Positions 1 through 7,750 of a DNA stretch of 41,806 nt are shown in pieces. The notes beneath the pieces are model-generated. The model ran no database searches and had not been told where the DNA came from. It saw nothing but the letters and a program-made list of their open reading frames with translations. The position numbers and the translations under genes were made by a program. The DNA comes from Candidatus Anstonellales archaeon (lineage in GTDB: Archaea > Micrarchaeota > Micrarchaeia > Anstonellales > CG1-02-47-40): assembly GCA_038869735.1 (NCBI GenBank), contig JAWCQO010000008.1, positions 1 to 41,806 on the forward strand, written 5' to 3'. Positions within the stretch are counted from its first letter, which is position 1; every line of letters starts with the position of its first letter.

Positions 1-77
1 GAAAAAGTATGGAAAAGGTTGGAATAAAGATGGAGAGGTGGGATAGTATCCCACTTATTAAGAATGTAGAAGCATAA
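1..77 (+). CDS. possible 3' end of a gene entering from the left edge
   Basis: One plus frame is open from base 3 to a TAA at 75-77 and ends in the residues IPLIKNVEA. The other two plus frames close sooner. The fragment is too short to assign to a family. The 17-base hairpin at 38-54 lies inside it. The next gene is convergent and ends 36 bases further on, so a plus-strand gene ending here would fit. It could also be chance. Confidence 0.25.
   Translation, partial: KSMEKVGIKMERWDSIPLIKNVEA
38..54. repeat. perfect 7-bp stem hairpin
   Basis: GTGGGAT and ATCCCAC are separated by three bases (AGT). It lies between the left edge and the convergent end of the transporter gene. There is no T-run after it on either strand, so I do not call it a terminator. 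Confidence 0.4.
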
Positions 78-113
78 ACGTGCGTTGCATACCGATACTT
101 CTTTGTTGGATAA

Positions 114-998
114 TCATATCCGATGCAATTTGTGGCTAGTATGGGAGTAGCGGTTTATTATAATATTTGCAGTAATTATTAGTAGAGCACCTGCAATTTT
201 TCCTAGGGAGATGTTCTCAAAAAGAACAAGTGTTGAAAGGAGAAACGACGTCAGAAACGCGCTTGAGTTATGGATTGCTGAGCTCACATGGGGCTCGTGG
301 TATGCAAGGGAATAATCAAACAAAATAAAAGTTATAGCTGTAAGAAATCCTATAATTCCTATTGCATAAAGAGACAAAAGGTCAACTCGAGTAGCAGCGA
401 TGCCTTCTGCGTGCAATAGAGGCGCAAGGAACATAAAACCAAAAAAGAGAGACCACAGAGTTATTTTAAAAACCGAATGCCTTCTCTCTTCAAATTTTAT
501 TTGCTCATTTGCAAATGCAGAGCAAAGTGCCCCAACTAGGCCAAATACTATGCCTAATAAATCTGAAAGTGGCTCAAGTGTGTTTTCATAAAAGAAAATA
601 CCGACTCCTATAAAAAGAAGAGCCATCCCAATTATCACTTTCTTTCCAACATGTATCTTCTCCATCAAGCTTTCGAGTATGACAGAAAAAAATGGTGTTG
701 TAAAGATGAGAGTGACTGCTACAAAAAATGGAAGACGCGAAATCGAAAGGAAGTAGAAGTAAAATGAGAGAGCTATAGCTATCCCAATGATGGCTAAAGG
801 CACTATCTCTTCTCTGGTAATTCTTATTTCTTTTTTTCGGTGAGTCGCAAGTAGAATGATAAGGAGGAAAACTGAAGCAAGAAAAAGCCGTGATGTGGCG
901 ATGAATGTATCTGAGAAATGATTTTGCAAAATCCTTTTTAAGAAGGAGATTATACCCAAAAATATGCCAGAGACAACAACTAGTAGATAGGACTTCAT
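114..998 (-). CDS. EamA/DMT-superfamily membrane transporter
   Basis: This protein of 294 residues is almost entirely hydrophobic and can be read as about ten membrane segments in two halves. That matches the usual 280-310 residue, 5+5 helix design of the drug/metabolite transporter family (EamA). The first helix begins directly at the N-terminus and the last is followed by a short His-rich tail (HTSHKLHRI). In this family such proteins export or exchange small metabolites or nucleotide sugars; the substrate cannot be read from the sequence. It is the last gene of the minus-strand run that starts with the KH protein at 6096, 16 bases after the preceding gene, so it is probably co-transcribed with it. 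The family is a confident call, the function is not. Confidence 0.85.
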   Translation of the reverse strand: MKSYLLVVVSGIFLGIISFLKRILQNHFSDTFIATSRLFLASVFLLIILLATHRKKEIRITREEIVPLAIIGIAIALSFYFYFLSISRLPFFVAVTLIFTTPFFSVILESLMEKIHVGKKVIIGMALLFIGVGIFFYENTLEPLSDLLGIVFGLVGALCSAFANEQIKFEERRHSVFKITLWSLFFGFMFLAPLLHAEGIAATRVDLLSLYAIGIIGFLTAITFILFDYSLAYHEPHVSSAIHNSSAFLTSFLLSTLVLFENISLGKIAGALLIITANIIINRYSHTSHKLHRI

Positions 999-1014
999 GT
1001 TTGTCTCACTCCGC

Positions 1015-1428
1015 TTAAATTAATAAGTATTTCTTGCGAGCGTAATTTTTTCGTCTGTATTTTCTTAAACGAACACAGAGCCATGAAGAAGAGACACCTA
1101 TGCTCTGGGATGCCTCCTTTAATGTTTTTCCCATCAAAATTAGGCGTAACGCTTCTCTGAGTTTTTCTTCATTAACTTTTTCTTTTCTTCCTCTTTTGAG
1201 GTCTATCTTAATTAATTTCACACCAACTGTCGGGAATGCCTTTAGGACCTTTGCTGGAATGGTTTTAAGGATTCCATTGGAAACAAATATTCGCTTGACT
1301 CTTGTCTTTGTAAGAAGAATTGAAAAGAGAATTTTACTTGGCTTCACTTTCAGGACAAACTCCTCGGATTCCGTATTGTTTTTAATTATATCTAAAATTT
1401 TTGTTCTATTTCCTGAAAGTTCAATCAT
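1015..1428 (-). CDS. small basic protein with C-terminal helix-turn-helix, unrecognised
   Basis: I do not recognise the family. The N-terminal ~80 residues look like a small alpha/beta domain. The C-terminal ~45 residues read like a Hin/resolvase-type helix-turn-helix: a helix (EKLREALRLILMGK), then LKEASQSIGVSSSWLCVRLRK, then a very basic tail. DNA or RNA binding is therefore plausible. The frame is open up to a GTG at 1455, which would overlap the end of the upstream gene by 23 bases. I prefer the ATG at 1428, just after the upstream stop (137 residues). It sits between an unknown gene and the transporter at the distal end of the topoisomerase VI operon. Confidence 0.6.
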   Translation of the reverse strand: MIELSGNRTKILDIIKNNTESEEFVLKVKPSKILFSILLTKTRVKRIFVSNGILKTIPAKVLKAFPTVGVKLIKIDLKRGRKEKVNEEKLREALRLILMGKTLKEASQSIGVSSSWLCVRLRKYRRKNYARKKYLLI

Positions 1429-1432
1429 AGCA

Positions 1433-2740
1433 TTAGTCACTGCGTTTGATTTCACTTAAGAAAGCAGCACCGCGACCTTCAAATAAGGATGAAACTTTTT
1501 GGACCGAATTCTCTATTTCTTCTCTAGATGCAGAGAATAGTTTCATGGATTCCTCTGTTTCAAGACCATATTTTGAACATATAAACCCCATTCCAAATTC
1601 CCTTGAACTGATGCCAGCGCTTTTTTCTTCTGAAGCTATTTTTTCCAGTATTGCAAGAGATGGTTTTTTGATACTGCCAATTCCTCCGCTAATATCAAGA
1701 ATAGCTAGCTGGCTTTCGTCTGGCACAGAAGAAAGGCTTGGAATCGGACTGCGTGATTTTCGCTCTGAGGCATTTGTTGTTGCATAGACTCTAAAAAGGC
1801 ATTCACACAACTTTTCCTTGGACCGTTTATCAACGGCTTGGTCAGAGTAAAGTTTTATAGAATTTAGTTCTTTAATGATGTCTGGATTGAGCACAAAGGT
1901 ATCGCTTATAAATGTTCCGAAGCCAAAAGCACTGAGTTCTTCTTTTGTTCTTCTAAATCCTTCAACAAGGTCGATGCGAACGTTTGGTGAGATGCCATAT
2001 CTTCTTAGTATGGCATTATAAATCTTAAGCTTGTCACCAGCATACCCCTCTTTTCCTTTGATTTCTTCTACCACTGCAAGCGAAATTGCACAGGAAATGG
2101 CAACCTTACTGCTTCTATTTTTTATTATTGAGCTTTTGGCTCGCATTAGCTCTGTTTTTATTAGTTTGGCGTCAGGGCCGTATATCCTTCTGATGCGCTC
2201 GGAAAGGTGAGCTTGAGAATTCAACTTGAGAGTCTCGATCTTTTTCTGTCCGCCTTGAGTATATTCAATAGTAGCTATCGTCTGCATATATGGACTGTAA
2301 TGTTCGGATAATAGCTCCATTAGAAGCTTGTAAGATTTTATTGCATATTCGCCACCTTTGACAAGCATGCTTATGTGATTCCCTCCCAACGGAAGGTAGG
2401 GAAGAAGATAGCTCTCTCCTAGGCGTAAAGCGATTATGTGAGCCGCATGCGCTACTCTAACTCGATTTAGAGTAAACTTCTTTAGGTTTGAGATGTATTT
2501 TATGTATGAAAGCTGCTTTTTTTGGTCATCCTTATCTGCTTCCGCAGAGTAGTCCATCTCCTTTTGCGTTATGGCAAGAAGCACAGAGAAAGGGGCAGAG
2601 AAACCTTGAGCAAGCATCTGCGAACGAAAGTTGGATAGAGTATTGAGATTTTCAACTGATACTGTCCTTGATTCGCTTATTTCATCTAGCAAACTGTTGG
2701 CTTCTGCAATTAGATGAAATGATGAGAAAAGAGTGTCCAT
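1433..2740 (-). CDS. unrecognised 435-residue mostly helical protein downstream of top6A
   Basis: No family is recognised with confidence. The protein is predicted mostly alpha-helical, without signal peptide or membrane segments. A central stretch at about residues 205-265 (SKVAISCAISLAVVEEI, then ILRRYGISPNVRIDLVEGFRR) has the helix spacing of a cyclin/TFIIB-type repeat, but I cannot show homology. A more polar region with several Ser and Pro residues follows at about 325-350, then a C-terminal helical part. The gene begins 40 bases after top6A ends and runs into the small HTH gene, so it is probably in the same transcript as Topo VI. It is a real gene on grounds of length, frame and position. 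Confidence 0.6.
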   Translation of the reverse strand: MDTLFSSFHLIAEANSLLDEISESRTVSVENLNTLSNFRSQMLAQGFSAPFSVLLAITQKEMDYSAEADKDDQKKQLSYIKYISNLKKFTLNRVRVAHAAHIIALRLGESYLLPYLPLGGNHISMLVKGGEYAIKSYKLLMELLSEHYSPYMQTIATIEYTQGGQKKIETLKLNSQAHLSERIRRIYGPDAKLIKTELMRAKSSIIKNRSSKVAISCAISLAVVEEIKGKEGYAGDKLKIYNAILRRYGISPNVRIDLVEGFRRTKEELSAFGFGTFISDTFVLNPDIIKELNSIKLYSDQAVDKRSKEKLCECLFRVYATTNASERKSRSPIPSLSSVPDESQLAILDISGGIGSIKKPSLAILEKIASEEKSAGISSREFGMGFICSKYGLETEESMKLFSASREEIENSVQKVSSLFEGRGAAFLSEIKRSD

Positions 2741-2780
2741 CAGATAGATTTGGAATCTTGCGTATAAAAGCTTTCGTTTG

Positions 2781-3905
2781 CTATGGCAAAAATTTCTTTT
2801 TTTCTATTTTTTCTTTTAGGTACTCACCTACAAATGAAAGGCGAGGACCCTGAAGTGCGTCTTGCTCTATTTTTTGCTTGGTCCGTAAAACTTGTTTTAA
2901 CTCCTCTATCCACTCTTTATGAGCTTTAATCCAAGGGTATTCGAGCATTTCTTCAGCTCGCTTTATGTCGACTTCCTTCGCCTTTATGGTGAGCTTGGAT
3001 AGAAAATCATAATCTTTTATATCGCGCATAGTCACTCCGATGAATTTTGACTCTGGAACTGCAACATCATTTGCAATGTAAGCTAAGTTCATGCTCCCTG
3101 TTTTAATTGTCCAATATATATACCACCCCCACGCATCACAGTCTGTAAAACAATATACTGGAAGTTTTTTGCTTGCAAGCTTTCTGATTAATCTGCGACA
3201 ACCCCGCGAGGCTTGGCCCTTAGGGCTGATAAGAATGCAGTTTTCTTTCTTCCAGAATTTGTCCTCATTAAGTCTCTGCCACATAGCATCTTTCTCAACG
3301 ACAAGAACATAATCTGCGTCAATGCTCAAAAACTCCATTCCGTTATCTACATCCGATGGAATCATCCACCCGCTTCTCCCTTGTTTTGTACAGTCAATTT
3401 CTATTTCTTCCCCTCCAAACTTATCAAGAAGGACGAGAGGACCCGCTACAACTCCTTTCCTATCCGTGCTTAGATTGAGATCCTCTCGCTTTACGTTGAG
3501 TGAAACTTCCAAGTCTTCTATGAGGGGATTGGATTCTGATTGTTCTGAAAATAGCTCTTCATCTAAATCTTCACCAAGAGAAAATTTGAGTTGATAGAAG
3601 AGACCTCTTATTGAAGTATGGGAATTTTCTTTGAGGAATTTAGCACATTTGCTTGCTATTGCAACAGTTTGCATAAATTTGCGTGCTTGACCTACATTTA
3701 CAAATGTACGTTTTTCTATTTTGTTTCCAAGTCTTAAGTAACCGACTCCTTCATCATAGATAACGTTACCTTTTGACCGTAGCACAGTCTGGAATGTTGG
3801 GCTCTTACCTTCTTTTATTTCAGAAACCATTTTCTGTCCTAATGAGATAAGTTTATTTAGTGGAGTTAGTGTTTCATTCTCATTTTCTACACTCCGCTTT
3901 CCCAT
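2781..3905 (-). CDS. top6A: DNA topoisomerase VI subunit A
   Basis: This is the Spo11-like subunit that cuts both DNA strands in type IIB topoisomerase VI and works as an A2B2 complex with subunit B. The N-terminal winged-helix (CAP-like) domain carries the catalytic tyrosine in SIRGLFYQLK (Tyr104 counted from the ATG). The Toprim domain supplies Glu204 (VLVVEKDAMW) and the pair Asp255/Asp257 (CFTDCDAWGW), the usual Mg2+ ligands. Length (374 residues) is normal. Two starts are possible: a GTG at 3920 overlapping the top6B stop as GTGA, or the ATG at 3905, which has GAGGTG about seven bases upstream and is preferred. The gene follows top6B directly, as in most archaea. Confidence 0.96.
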   Translation of the reverse strand: MGKRSVENENETLTPLNKLISLGQKMVSEIKEGKSPTFQTVLRSKGNVIYDEGVGYLRLGNKIEKRTFVNVGQARKFMQTVAIASKCAKFLKENSHTSIRGLFYQLKFSLGEDLDEELFSEQSESNPLIEDLEVSLNVKREDLNLSTDRKGVVAGPLVLLDKFGGEEIEIDCTKQGRSGWMIPSDVDNGMEFLSIDADYVLVVEKDAMWQRLNEDKFWKKENCILISPKGQASRGCRRLIRKLASKKLPVYCFTDCDAWGWYIYWTIKTGSMNLAYIANDVAVPESKFIGVTMRDIKDYDFLSKLTIKAKEVDIKRAEEMLEYPWIKAHKEWIEELKQVLRTKQKIEQDALQGPRLSFVGEYLKEKIEKKKFLP

Positions 3906-3916
3906 TGTTGAACACC

Positions 3917-5548
3917 TCACAGATCTTCTTCTTTCGCTTCCTCCTCTTTCACCGGTTCATCATCGTATTCTTCGGAATCTTCTTCTATTGTCAGTGAAGA
4001 GAATTTCTCTTCTATCAGTTTAATCATTCTTTTTTCAAGTTCATTGGCACTTGCTTCTCCTGAGAGCTCTGCTAAATCAAGAGCCAATTGTGAAACATAA
4101 CGCATTATGGCTTTCTTTCTTCCACTCTTTTCGCTTTCTCTTATTAAGCCATGGAGGTATTTTTGGAGTTGTCGGGCAGTTTCCATTACTGCATTTTTAA
4201 TTTCTGAAACTATTTCCTCCTCTTCTGCTATTGCTTGCTTACCTGCTCCTGTATAAGGAACATGAACTGAAACGAGGTTTATAAAGACTGTAAGAGGTTC
4301 TTGGTCAAAATCACGGATGCCATATCTCCTCCAGTCTATTTCTTTTACGGCTTTTGTTATTGCACAACCGGCAGAATCAAAAACCAACGGAGCTCGATTT
4401 GCGTATCTTATTATATCTCCCTCCCGTATATCACCGCTTTGCCTACCTGCATCCCCACCATAAGCAAGCGCTATCTCTACAAGAAATGGCACTCCCCCCC
4501 GGTATATCTTTGGTGAGCGTTCTGAAACTACAAGAAATTGTGGGTTTAAGATATTTTTGAGCGATTTTTCTATCTGAGCCTTGCCTATTGGAATAAGGGA
4601 GTCAGTCGCTGGAGCTATCCACTTTACTGATTTGATGGCATTTACAAGTTCTTCTGCTTCTGCCCATTCCAGCTCTGTTGGCTTCTTTTTAAAATCGACT
4701 CCTTTTGCTATTGCCTCCAACTCTTTTACTTTCGATGATGAAACTCTGGAGAATCTTGACTGGAGAAATGAACTTATTCGAGTGCTTTGTGTATCTCTGT
4801 GCGCGTAATCGATAATATCATAAGTCGAGAGCCCAAGCGGATGAGGGAGGACTTCTTTTGGCTTTGGAGGTATTTCTTCGGAACTCCGTGGAAAAGTTAC
4901 TGATTGACCATCCGGACCAACGAACAAAATGTTTGCATGTGGATTTGCGAGTGCTGTTCTCTTTATATATTCAAAGACGCCATAGCTACTCTTATCATAT
5001 TTGCATTCCCCGAATTCTCCTTCGATTACTAAGCCGTGAGCCTCTTCTGATAAGTCTTCTTCTACCATGTTTTCCATATTTGGTCTGTTGGTCTTGAAGT
5101 CTATTGAGATATTGCACGTTATTTTCTTTTTATCATATCTTGAAACAGCAAGAATAGGTTTTCCGGTCGTAAGTTGTGCGTACATTGTGCAACCTGATGC
5201 ACCTATCCCTTGCTGACCTCTTTGTTGAGCATATCTGTGGAACTTTGTTCCTGCAAGCATCATTCCAAGGGCTTTTCCTAGGTGCTGTTTTGGGATGCCT
5301 GGGCCGTTGTCTTCAACTCTCACTTTATAAACTCCTTCTTTGTCAGAGGAAGAAAAAATCTCAACTTTGATGTCTGGAAGAATGCGAGCTTCTTCGCAAG
5401 CGTCAAGTGAATTAGTGACGTATTCGTGAACAATAGTTGTTAGTGATCGAATTTTTCCAGAGAATCCTAGCATCTGTTTGTTTTTTTTGAAAAATTCGGC
5501 TACTGAATGCTCCTTAAATTCTGAGAATATTTTTTCTGTTGATACCAT
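3917..5548 (-). CDS. top6B: DNA topoisomerase VI subunit B
   Basis: This is the ATPase subunit of topoisomerase VI. The GHKL fold is at the N-terminus: HEYVTNSLDA (Glu42, Asn46) binds Mg-ATP, VEDNGPGIP (residues 78-86) is the second ATP motif, and RGQQGIGASG (110-119) is the ATP lid. A helix-two-turn-helix part and the transducer domain with the conserved GKQAIAEEEEI switch region follow. The protein ends in a strongly acidic tail (residues ~520-543), which is a lineage-specific extension. At 543 residues it is typical in size. It starts nine bases after the KH-protein gene stops and overlaps or abuts top6A, so the three are one transcript. Confidence 0.96.
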   Translation of the reverse strand: MVSTEKIFSEFKEHSVAEFFKKNKQMLGFSGKIRSLTTIVHEYVTNSLDACEEARILPDIKVEIFSSSDKEGVYKVRVEDNGPGIPKQHLGKALGMMLAGTKFHRYAQQRGQQGIGASGCTMYAQLTTGKPILAVSRYDKKKITCNISIDFKTNRPNMENMVEEDLSEEAHGLVIEGEFGECKYDKSSYGVFEYIKRTALANPHANILFVGPDGQSVTFPRSSEEIPPKPKEVLPHPLGLSTYDIIDYAHRDTQSTRISSFLQSRFSRVSSSKVKELEAIAKGVDFKKKPTELEWAEAEELVNAIKSVKWIAPATDSLIPIGKAQIEKSLKNILNPQFLVVSERSPKIYRGGVPFLVEIALAYGGDAGRQSGDIREGDIIRYANRAPLVFDSAGCAITKAVKEIDWRRYGIRDFDQEPLTVFINLVSVHVPYTGAGKQAIAEEEEIVSEIKNAVMETARQLQKYLHGLIRESEKSGRKKAIMRYVSQLALDLAELSGEASANELEKRMIKLIEEKFSSLTIEEDSEEYDDEPVKEEEAKEEDL

Positions 5549-5556
5549 AGAAGTGC

Positions 5557-6096
5557 CTACACCTTTATTCCAAAGACTTCTTTGAGTCTCTGCTCCTTCA
5601 TTCTCTTTTTTACCTTTTCAAGATAGGTAAAAACTCCTGAATGAGATGTTCCTTCCATTATTTTGAATATTGCATTTACAGCTACCTCTATCGTTTCAAA
5701 AGGGGCAATAATTGATACTGTGTTTCCATAGACGGCAAGATCGCACTCAGCATCATGTTCTATAATGCGCTTTACTTTTCCTTCAATCCCAATTATCCTT
5801 GCTTTTTTCCTTCTTCTTTCACGTTCGTTTCGTGAAAACTCCCTCAAGTCCACTATCTTTAGAGTGTAGCCTTCTTTTGTTAGTTTCAACGCTGTAATGG
5901 GTGAGAAGCCCCTACCTATTGCCATAATTACATCTCGCGATATGTACTCTGAAAGTGGTTCTCCTTCCCATTCAATCAAACCATCAGAATTTACTCGCAA
6001 AGTTACTCCTAACCTCTCCTGAAGCATCTTTTTGGTTTGGCCATTGCGACCAACGAGGACGCTAACCCTTTTGGAAGGAATTCTTAGAAGTTCCAT
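5557..6096 (-). CDS. KH-domain ribosome-assembly protein (Pno1/Dim2-like)
   Basis: This protein of 179 residues has two KH domains. The first has its GxxG loop at residues 16-19 (VGRNGQTKK), the second at 103-106 (IGIEGKVKR). Length, the GRGFSP-like linker (GRGFSPITAL) and the basic stretch before the second KH match archaeal homologues of Pno1/Dim2, which bind the 3' end of 16S rRNA late in small-subunit assembly. In many archaea this gene sits with aIF1A and rio1. Here those two are together about 17 kb away (23579-24637) and pno1 instead leads the topoisomerase VI operon. The ATG at 6096 has AAAGGT upstream and a TTTAAAG box at 6142-6148. Confidence 0.9.
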   Translation of the reverse strand: MELLRIPSKRVSVLVGRNGQTKKMLQERLGVTLRVNSDGLIEWEGEPLSEYISRDVIMAIGRGFSPITALKLTKEGYTLKIVDLREFSRNERERRRKKARIIGIEGKVKRIIEHDAECDLAVYGNTVSIIAPFETIEVAVNAIFKIMEGTSHSGVFTYLEKVKKRMKEQRLKEVFGIKV

Positions 6097-6141
6097 AAGC
6101 TCGACCTTTATCTGGGCGCAAAGAAGTTTTGGGGAGACGGC

Positions 6142-6148
6142 TTTAAAG
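6142..6148 (-). promoter_or_regulatory. candidate TATA box for the pno1-top6BA operon
   Basis: TTTAAAG lies 46-52 bases upstream of the pno1 ATG. No other AT-rich box lies nearer in this relatively GC-rich leader. It falls exactly where the permease remnant on the other strand begins, so the island has been trimmed right up to the operon promoter. The call rests on position only. Confidence 0.35.
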
Positions 6149-6316
6149 GATTTATGGCTAAGTCCTGCTCTTGCATTGCTTCTCTCTGGTCCAAGCTTAA
6201 GCTTGCCAAGTATTTTAGTTATAGGGAAAGTTTTAGGAACAAAGGAAACGGTAGTATATGTCTTAATTGTTATAATTTATTCTACAATTGCAGGTTTAAT
6301 TTTTGGTTTATTATAA
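6146..6316 (+). pseudogene. C-terminal remnant of a UPF0718/ArsP-type permease
   Basis: Only about 56 codons remain. The translated end (LWLSPALALLLSGPSLSLP, then ILVIGKVLGTKE, then two hydrophobic segments to IAGLIFGLL) looks like the last part of the DUF318/ArsP permease family, including its conserved GP-LSLP turn and two final membrane helices. The rest of the gene, normally 300 residues or more, is absent: the frame runs straight into the promoter and antisense of the KH gene. I therefore read it as a truncated leftover. The frame itself is intact to a TAA at 6314-6316. The family call is from memory of the motif, not from a search. Confidence 0.6.
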
Positions 6317-6409
6317 ACAGAACCAGAAATATTCCCCCTCCCCCGCTGCTTCGCAACATATAGTCTGCCTTTGGCAGTTAATTTAAAGTCAGTAAGAAAA
6401 AACTACGGT

Positions 6410-6450
6410 GGCAAAAAATTTAGGCGGACTCGCGACTCGAAATTTTTGCC
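6410..6450. repeat. inverted repeat with 18-base loop
   Basis: GGCAAAAAATTT (6410-6421) and AAATTTTTGCC (6440-6450) are complementary over 11 bases, apart from one extra A. The loop is GC-rich. Its right arm belongs to the long direct repeat; the second copy has only the AAAAATTTTCC part of it (7613-7623). It could fold in RNA or single-stranded DNA. Confidence 0.5.
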
Positions 6451-6585
6451 TTAGGTATCGTTGCACTAAAATTTCGTCTTCCCTTCGCTCAGAGAGCATA
6501 ACGCGATTTAACGGTTACGCTCACCTGCAGTTCACTCCACCCAAATCATGCTTCGCAGGACTTCGTCAAATCGCATATGTTAGGC
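6423..6585 (+). repeat. direct repeat copy 1, with attC-like palindromic core 6496-6585
   Basis: The core folds as an imperfect palindrome of 90 bases. The outer arms are GCATAAC (6496-6502) and GTTAGGC (6579-6585), 6 of 7 complementary. The right arm fits the integron R' consensus GTTRRRY exactly; the left misses RYYYAAC by one base. The inner arms GCGATTTAACG (6503-6513) and CGTCAAATCGC (6564-6574) pair 10 of 11, and CCTGC/GCAGG further in can pair too. Size and arm order are as in attC recombination sites. One departure: the gap between outer and inner arms is 0 bases on the left and 4 on the right, where attC sites usually have a few on both sides. A homologous copy in the same orientation is at 7592-7750. 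Confidence 0.55.
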
Positions 6586-6719
6586 GTAATTCGGAATTCG
6601 GCTTCCCCTACCCACCCTCTCTTAATTTGAGAGAGTTTGTATAGACCAAATTAAACTTGTAATTAGCCACAAAGCTAAAAATATGATTGCTTGTCTTAAA
6701 AGATTTTGACATTTTTTAT

Positions 6720-7397
6720 TCATTTTATTATTTCTACTTCTGACTCATTTAATGTTTTTTGTGTTGGTGATAGCCTCTTTTTTATTATTTCTAAATATTT
6801 TAATTCTTTTTCTATGCCTATTGAATTTCTACCTAATTTTTTAGCTACTACTGAAGTTGTCCCAGAACCTAGAAAAGGATCTAAAATTAAATCACCTGGT
6901 TTGGTACAAGATATAATAATTCTTCTTAATAATTCTTCGGGCTTTTGTGTTGGATGTTCTCCAGCCCATTTTTCTTTTTTAGGTGTTAATGGAATACACC
7001 AAACATTTCTCTTTTGTTTTCCTTTAGGATTAAGAGCGTCATAAATTAAATTTTTTGTATCTTCATAATTAAAAGTCCATTTCTGCCCATTTCCATTTTT
7101 GGATGCCCAAATTAAATGCTCTGTACTTTCTGTAAAAAATCGGCAAGTAATATTTGGTTGGGCGTTTGGCTTAAACCAAACTATACTATTGTTTATCTTT
7201 AGATCAGACATCTGTTGAATAATGTAACCTACCTGGTAGATATTGTGGAATGAACCACAGACCCATAAACTACCTCCGTGTTTCAAAATTCTAAAGCATT
7301 CTGTGAGCCATTCAACATTAAATTTAAAGAAATCATCTTTGTTGAAAATATCCCATTCCTCTTGCATTGTTACATGGCTGCTATATTTCCACCCCAA
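6720..7397 (-). pseudogene. 5'-truncated DNA methyltransferase (beta-class, N4-cytosine/N6-adenine type)
   Basis: The last ~225 residues of a restriction-modification type DNA methyltransferase. The SAM-binding motif is near the C-terminus (LILDPFLGSGTTSVVAKKLG, then GIEKELKYLEIIKKRL). Upstream are ILKHGGSLWVCGSFHNIYQV and the HPTQKP motif typical of this family. In this class the catalytic DPPY/SPPY motif comes first, just before the residues aligned with GWKYSSH. Here the frame loses similarity exactly at GWKY: only a TTG could start it (7397), and the residues before that (SFLIL) do not supply the motif. The enzyme should therefore be inactive. It abuts another truncated methyltransferase on the other strand. 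AT-rich compared with its neighbours. Confidence 0.75.
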
Positions 7398-7591
7398 GAT
7401 TAGAAAGCTATAAAAAAGACGAACTTACTCATGTAAAAATTACAAAGACTGGAACCGTCTATTCTAAAGAAGGCTTATTTTCCCAACAATTTACAAAACG
7501 TAAATTAAGAGAAATTTTTGATAAAGGTGGGTTAAAATCTGAAATTAGGGAATTGAATCCTATTTCTTATTTGTGTATCTGTAGAAAATGA
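7385..7591 (+). pseudogene. C-terminal remnant of a class I SAM-dependent methyltransferase
   Basis: About 68 codons remain. The run TPRLESYKKDELTHVKI, then GLFSQQFTKRKLREIFDKGG and a closing ISYLCICRK look like the C-terminal strand-helix-strand part of small class I methyltransferases of the kind found near surface-sugar genes. No SAM-binding N-terminal part is present: upstream the frame only reads the antisense of the DNA methyltransferase remnant. The stop codon (7589-7591) is directly followed by the second direct repeat (from 7592), which is how a gene sits relative to attC in an integron cassette. The family is recognised by pattern only. Confidence 0.55.
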
Positions 7592-7750
7592 GCGGACGCA
7601 GGAGGGGAACTCAAAAATTTTCCATTCGGACGTTGCACTAAACCTCGTTTCTAACTGAAGCGTATAACAGTTATTAAACAGTTTGCTTGGTTGCACCTCG
7701 TTCTCTCTAAATTATGCTACACATGACTTTATCTAAGCCAGATGTTAATC
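7592..7750 (+). repeat. direct repeat copy 2, with attC-like core 7662-7750
   Basis: Aligns over its whole length with 6423-6585, with short gaps. Both have GCGGAC at the left, an identical 12-mer CGTTGCACTAAA (6459-6470 and 7631-7642), an ATAAC left arm, the shared AAAT-ATGCT block (6543-6552 and 7709-7717), GACTT, and ATGTTA at the right. My hand count over the ~90-base core is about 52 identical positions. The outer arms are GTATAAC (7662-7668) and GTTAATC (7744-7750), 5 of 7 complementary. The inner arms are much weaker than in copy 1, although TTTGCTTGG can pair with part of CTAAGCCAGA. The two copies are diverged, so they are not a recent duplication or a simple attL/attR pair. Confidence 0.5.

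Larger units (their letters stand above)
6317..6719. other. gene-free stretch holding the first repeat copy
   Basis: These ~400 bases hold no convincing gene. They contain a short CTGCC/GGCAG hairpin (6365-6377), a longer 11-12 bp inverted repeat (6410-6450), the first copy of the direct repeat (6423-6585), then an AT-rich leader into the methyltransferase remnant. Plus frames that stay open here have an atypical composition rich in Arg, Ser and Cys, as expected from non-coding repeats. A weak third copy of the repeat's right half may lie at about 6340-6386 (shared TGCTTCGCA and GTTAAT), but I could not align it well. Confidence 0.5.

Noticed and set aside
6032-6316. Reading the permease-like frame as a complete 94-residue gene from its ATG
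   Set aside because: The first third is antisense to the start of the KH gene and its promoter, and only the last ~56 codons look like the permease family.
6408-6644. A 78-codon plus-strand open frame in the island
   Set aside because: It runs through the direct repeat and its hairpins, with an atypical composition rich in Arg, Ser and Cys. It is better explained as a non-coding repeat.
6423-7750. The two direct repeats as attL/attR or as ends of a composite transposon
   Set aside because: They share only a little over half of their core positions, far too diverged for recombination products or recent insertion ends, and no transposase or integrase lies between them.
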